Shown here: positions 63,794 through 64,000 of the stretch, one piece after another
Position numbering within the stretch: the first letter of the stretch is position 1
Layout of the letters: each line of letters begins with the position of its first letter
Assembly (NCBI GenBank): GCA_002713145.1
Contig: PAVS01000019.1
Span: 62,001 to 126,000, forward strand
Source of the DNA: Halobacteriovoraceae bacterium
GTDB taxonomy: Bacteria > Bdellovibrionota > Bacteriovoracia > Bacteriovoracales > Bacteriovoracaceae
Reading direction: 5' to 3'
Length of the DNA stretch: 64,000 bases
Position numbers and translations under genes: made by a program
The notes under the pieces: model-generated
The model's input: only the letters and a program-made list of their open reading frames with translations
What the model was told of the DNA's origin: nothing
Database searches by the model: none

Positions 63794-64000
63794 ATGATTG
63801 AGCAATATCACAATTTAGCATCTGATTATATACTCAGCTCTAATAGTGATGCTATAGGTATTGCAATTCTCGATTTTAAAAAGAATAGCTTTGAGCATTT
63901 TGAGATGTTTGAAGACCTTCATCATCCCAACCATGAACAAGGGAAAGTTTTCTTCGACCTTGCTTCTGTGACAAAAGCTTTGGTCAATGGATTTTCTTTT
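63794..64000 (+). CDS. Beta-lactamase-fold serine hydrolase, 3' end beyond window
   Basis: Begins at the ATG at 63794, six bases after AGGAG (63783-63787), three bases after ppdK. The 69 visible residues end in KVFFDLASVTKALVNGF; SVTK is the SxxK nucleophile motif of class C beta-lactamases, DD-peptidases and related esterases, and FDLASVTKA is the common 'lfdlaSvtK' context. No signal peptide. A cytoplasmic esterase or peptidase is likelier than a true beta-lactamase. Confidence 0.75.
   Translation, partial: MIEQYHNLASDYILSSNSDAIGIAILDFKKNSFEHFEMFEDLHHPNHEQGKVFFDLASVTKALVNGFSF

Noticed and set aside
1-64000. tRNA, rRNA, CRISPR, insertion sequence or prophage
   Set aside because: I looked in all intergenic gaps for cloverleaf, repeats with spacers, transposase or integrase motifs and found none.

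Overview
The window is a compact, AT-rich chromosomal segment of a Gram-negative bacterium. It carries lipopolysaccharide and outer-membrane genes (an LptF/LptG permease, an MsbA-like exporter, a GmhB phosphatase), lipoproteins, two outer-membrane barrels, RodZ, and the conserved block rplU-rpmA-obg-rsfS-rlmH. It also encodes many exported proteins of unrecognised family, a large secreted subtilisin-like protease and a PrkA-type kinase. Together this suggests a member of the Bdellovibrionota (Bacteriovorax/Halobacteriovorax-like). That assignment is inference from gene style; no rRNA or tRNA gene is present to test it. I see no insertion sequence, prophage, CRISPR array or canonical parS site.

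Layout. 1-8.1 kb: the end of a HAD phosphatase gene, an RluA-type pseudouridine synthase coupled to a PrkA-like kinase, an FGE-like membrane protein with a Cys-rich exported partner, and a metallophosphatase-like protein coupled to a cysteine desulfurase. 8.1-10.1 kb: a parA-parB pair behind two palindromes. 10.1-20.4 kb: an accessory exported region with two tandem paralogous lipoproteins, a 1046-residue exported protein translationally coupled to an S8 protease, an alpha/beta hydrolase and another exported protein. 20.5-28.2 kb: glutamate dehydrogenase, an orphan ChlI/ComM-N-like protein, and a minus-strand run rplU-rpmA-obg-rsfS-rlmH-gpmI-pfkA that joins ribosome assembly with glycolysis.

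28.3-38.4 kb: two unknown proteins, an MltD-like lytic transglycosylase, a protein with a possible degenerate dinucleotide-binding fold, divergently transcribed outer-membrane barrel genes, and a large membrane-anchored protein with a BamE-like lipoprotein. 38.4-45.7 kb: envelope and housekeeping genes (mtgA, trmL, pepA, an lptF/G permease, rodZ, a TPR lipoprotein, an RlmD-type methyltransferase). 45.7-53.9 kb: a Trk/Ktr potassium uptake pair followed by a HAMP-PAS protein without an output domain, lepA, a flippase-like membrane protein, a nitrilase-family hydrolase and an Nfu scaffold. 54-64 kb: a small SF2 helicase overlapping recO, gmhB, an msbA-like transporter, glycyl-tRNA synthetase, a PilZ-HD fusion, pyruvate phosphate dikinase and the start of a beta-lactamase-fold serine hydrolase.

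Genes are tightly packed. Several same-strand pairs overlap at TAATG or TGATG junctions, and seven convergent pairs overlap at their 3' ends. The strongest leads are the exported 1046-residue protein/S8 protease operon, the tandem lipoproteins with near-identical 3' halves but a diverged middle, the PilZ-HD fusion, the orphan ChlI-like domain, the palindromes before parAB, and a structured 32.7-32.8 kb intergenic stretch.
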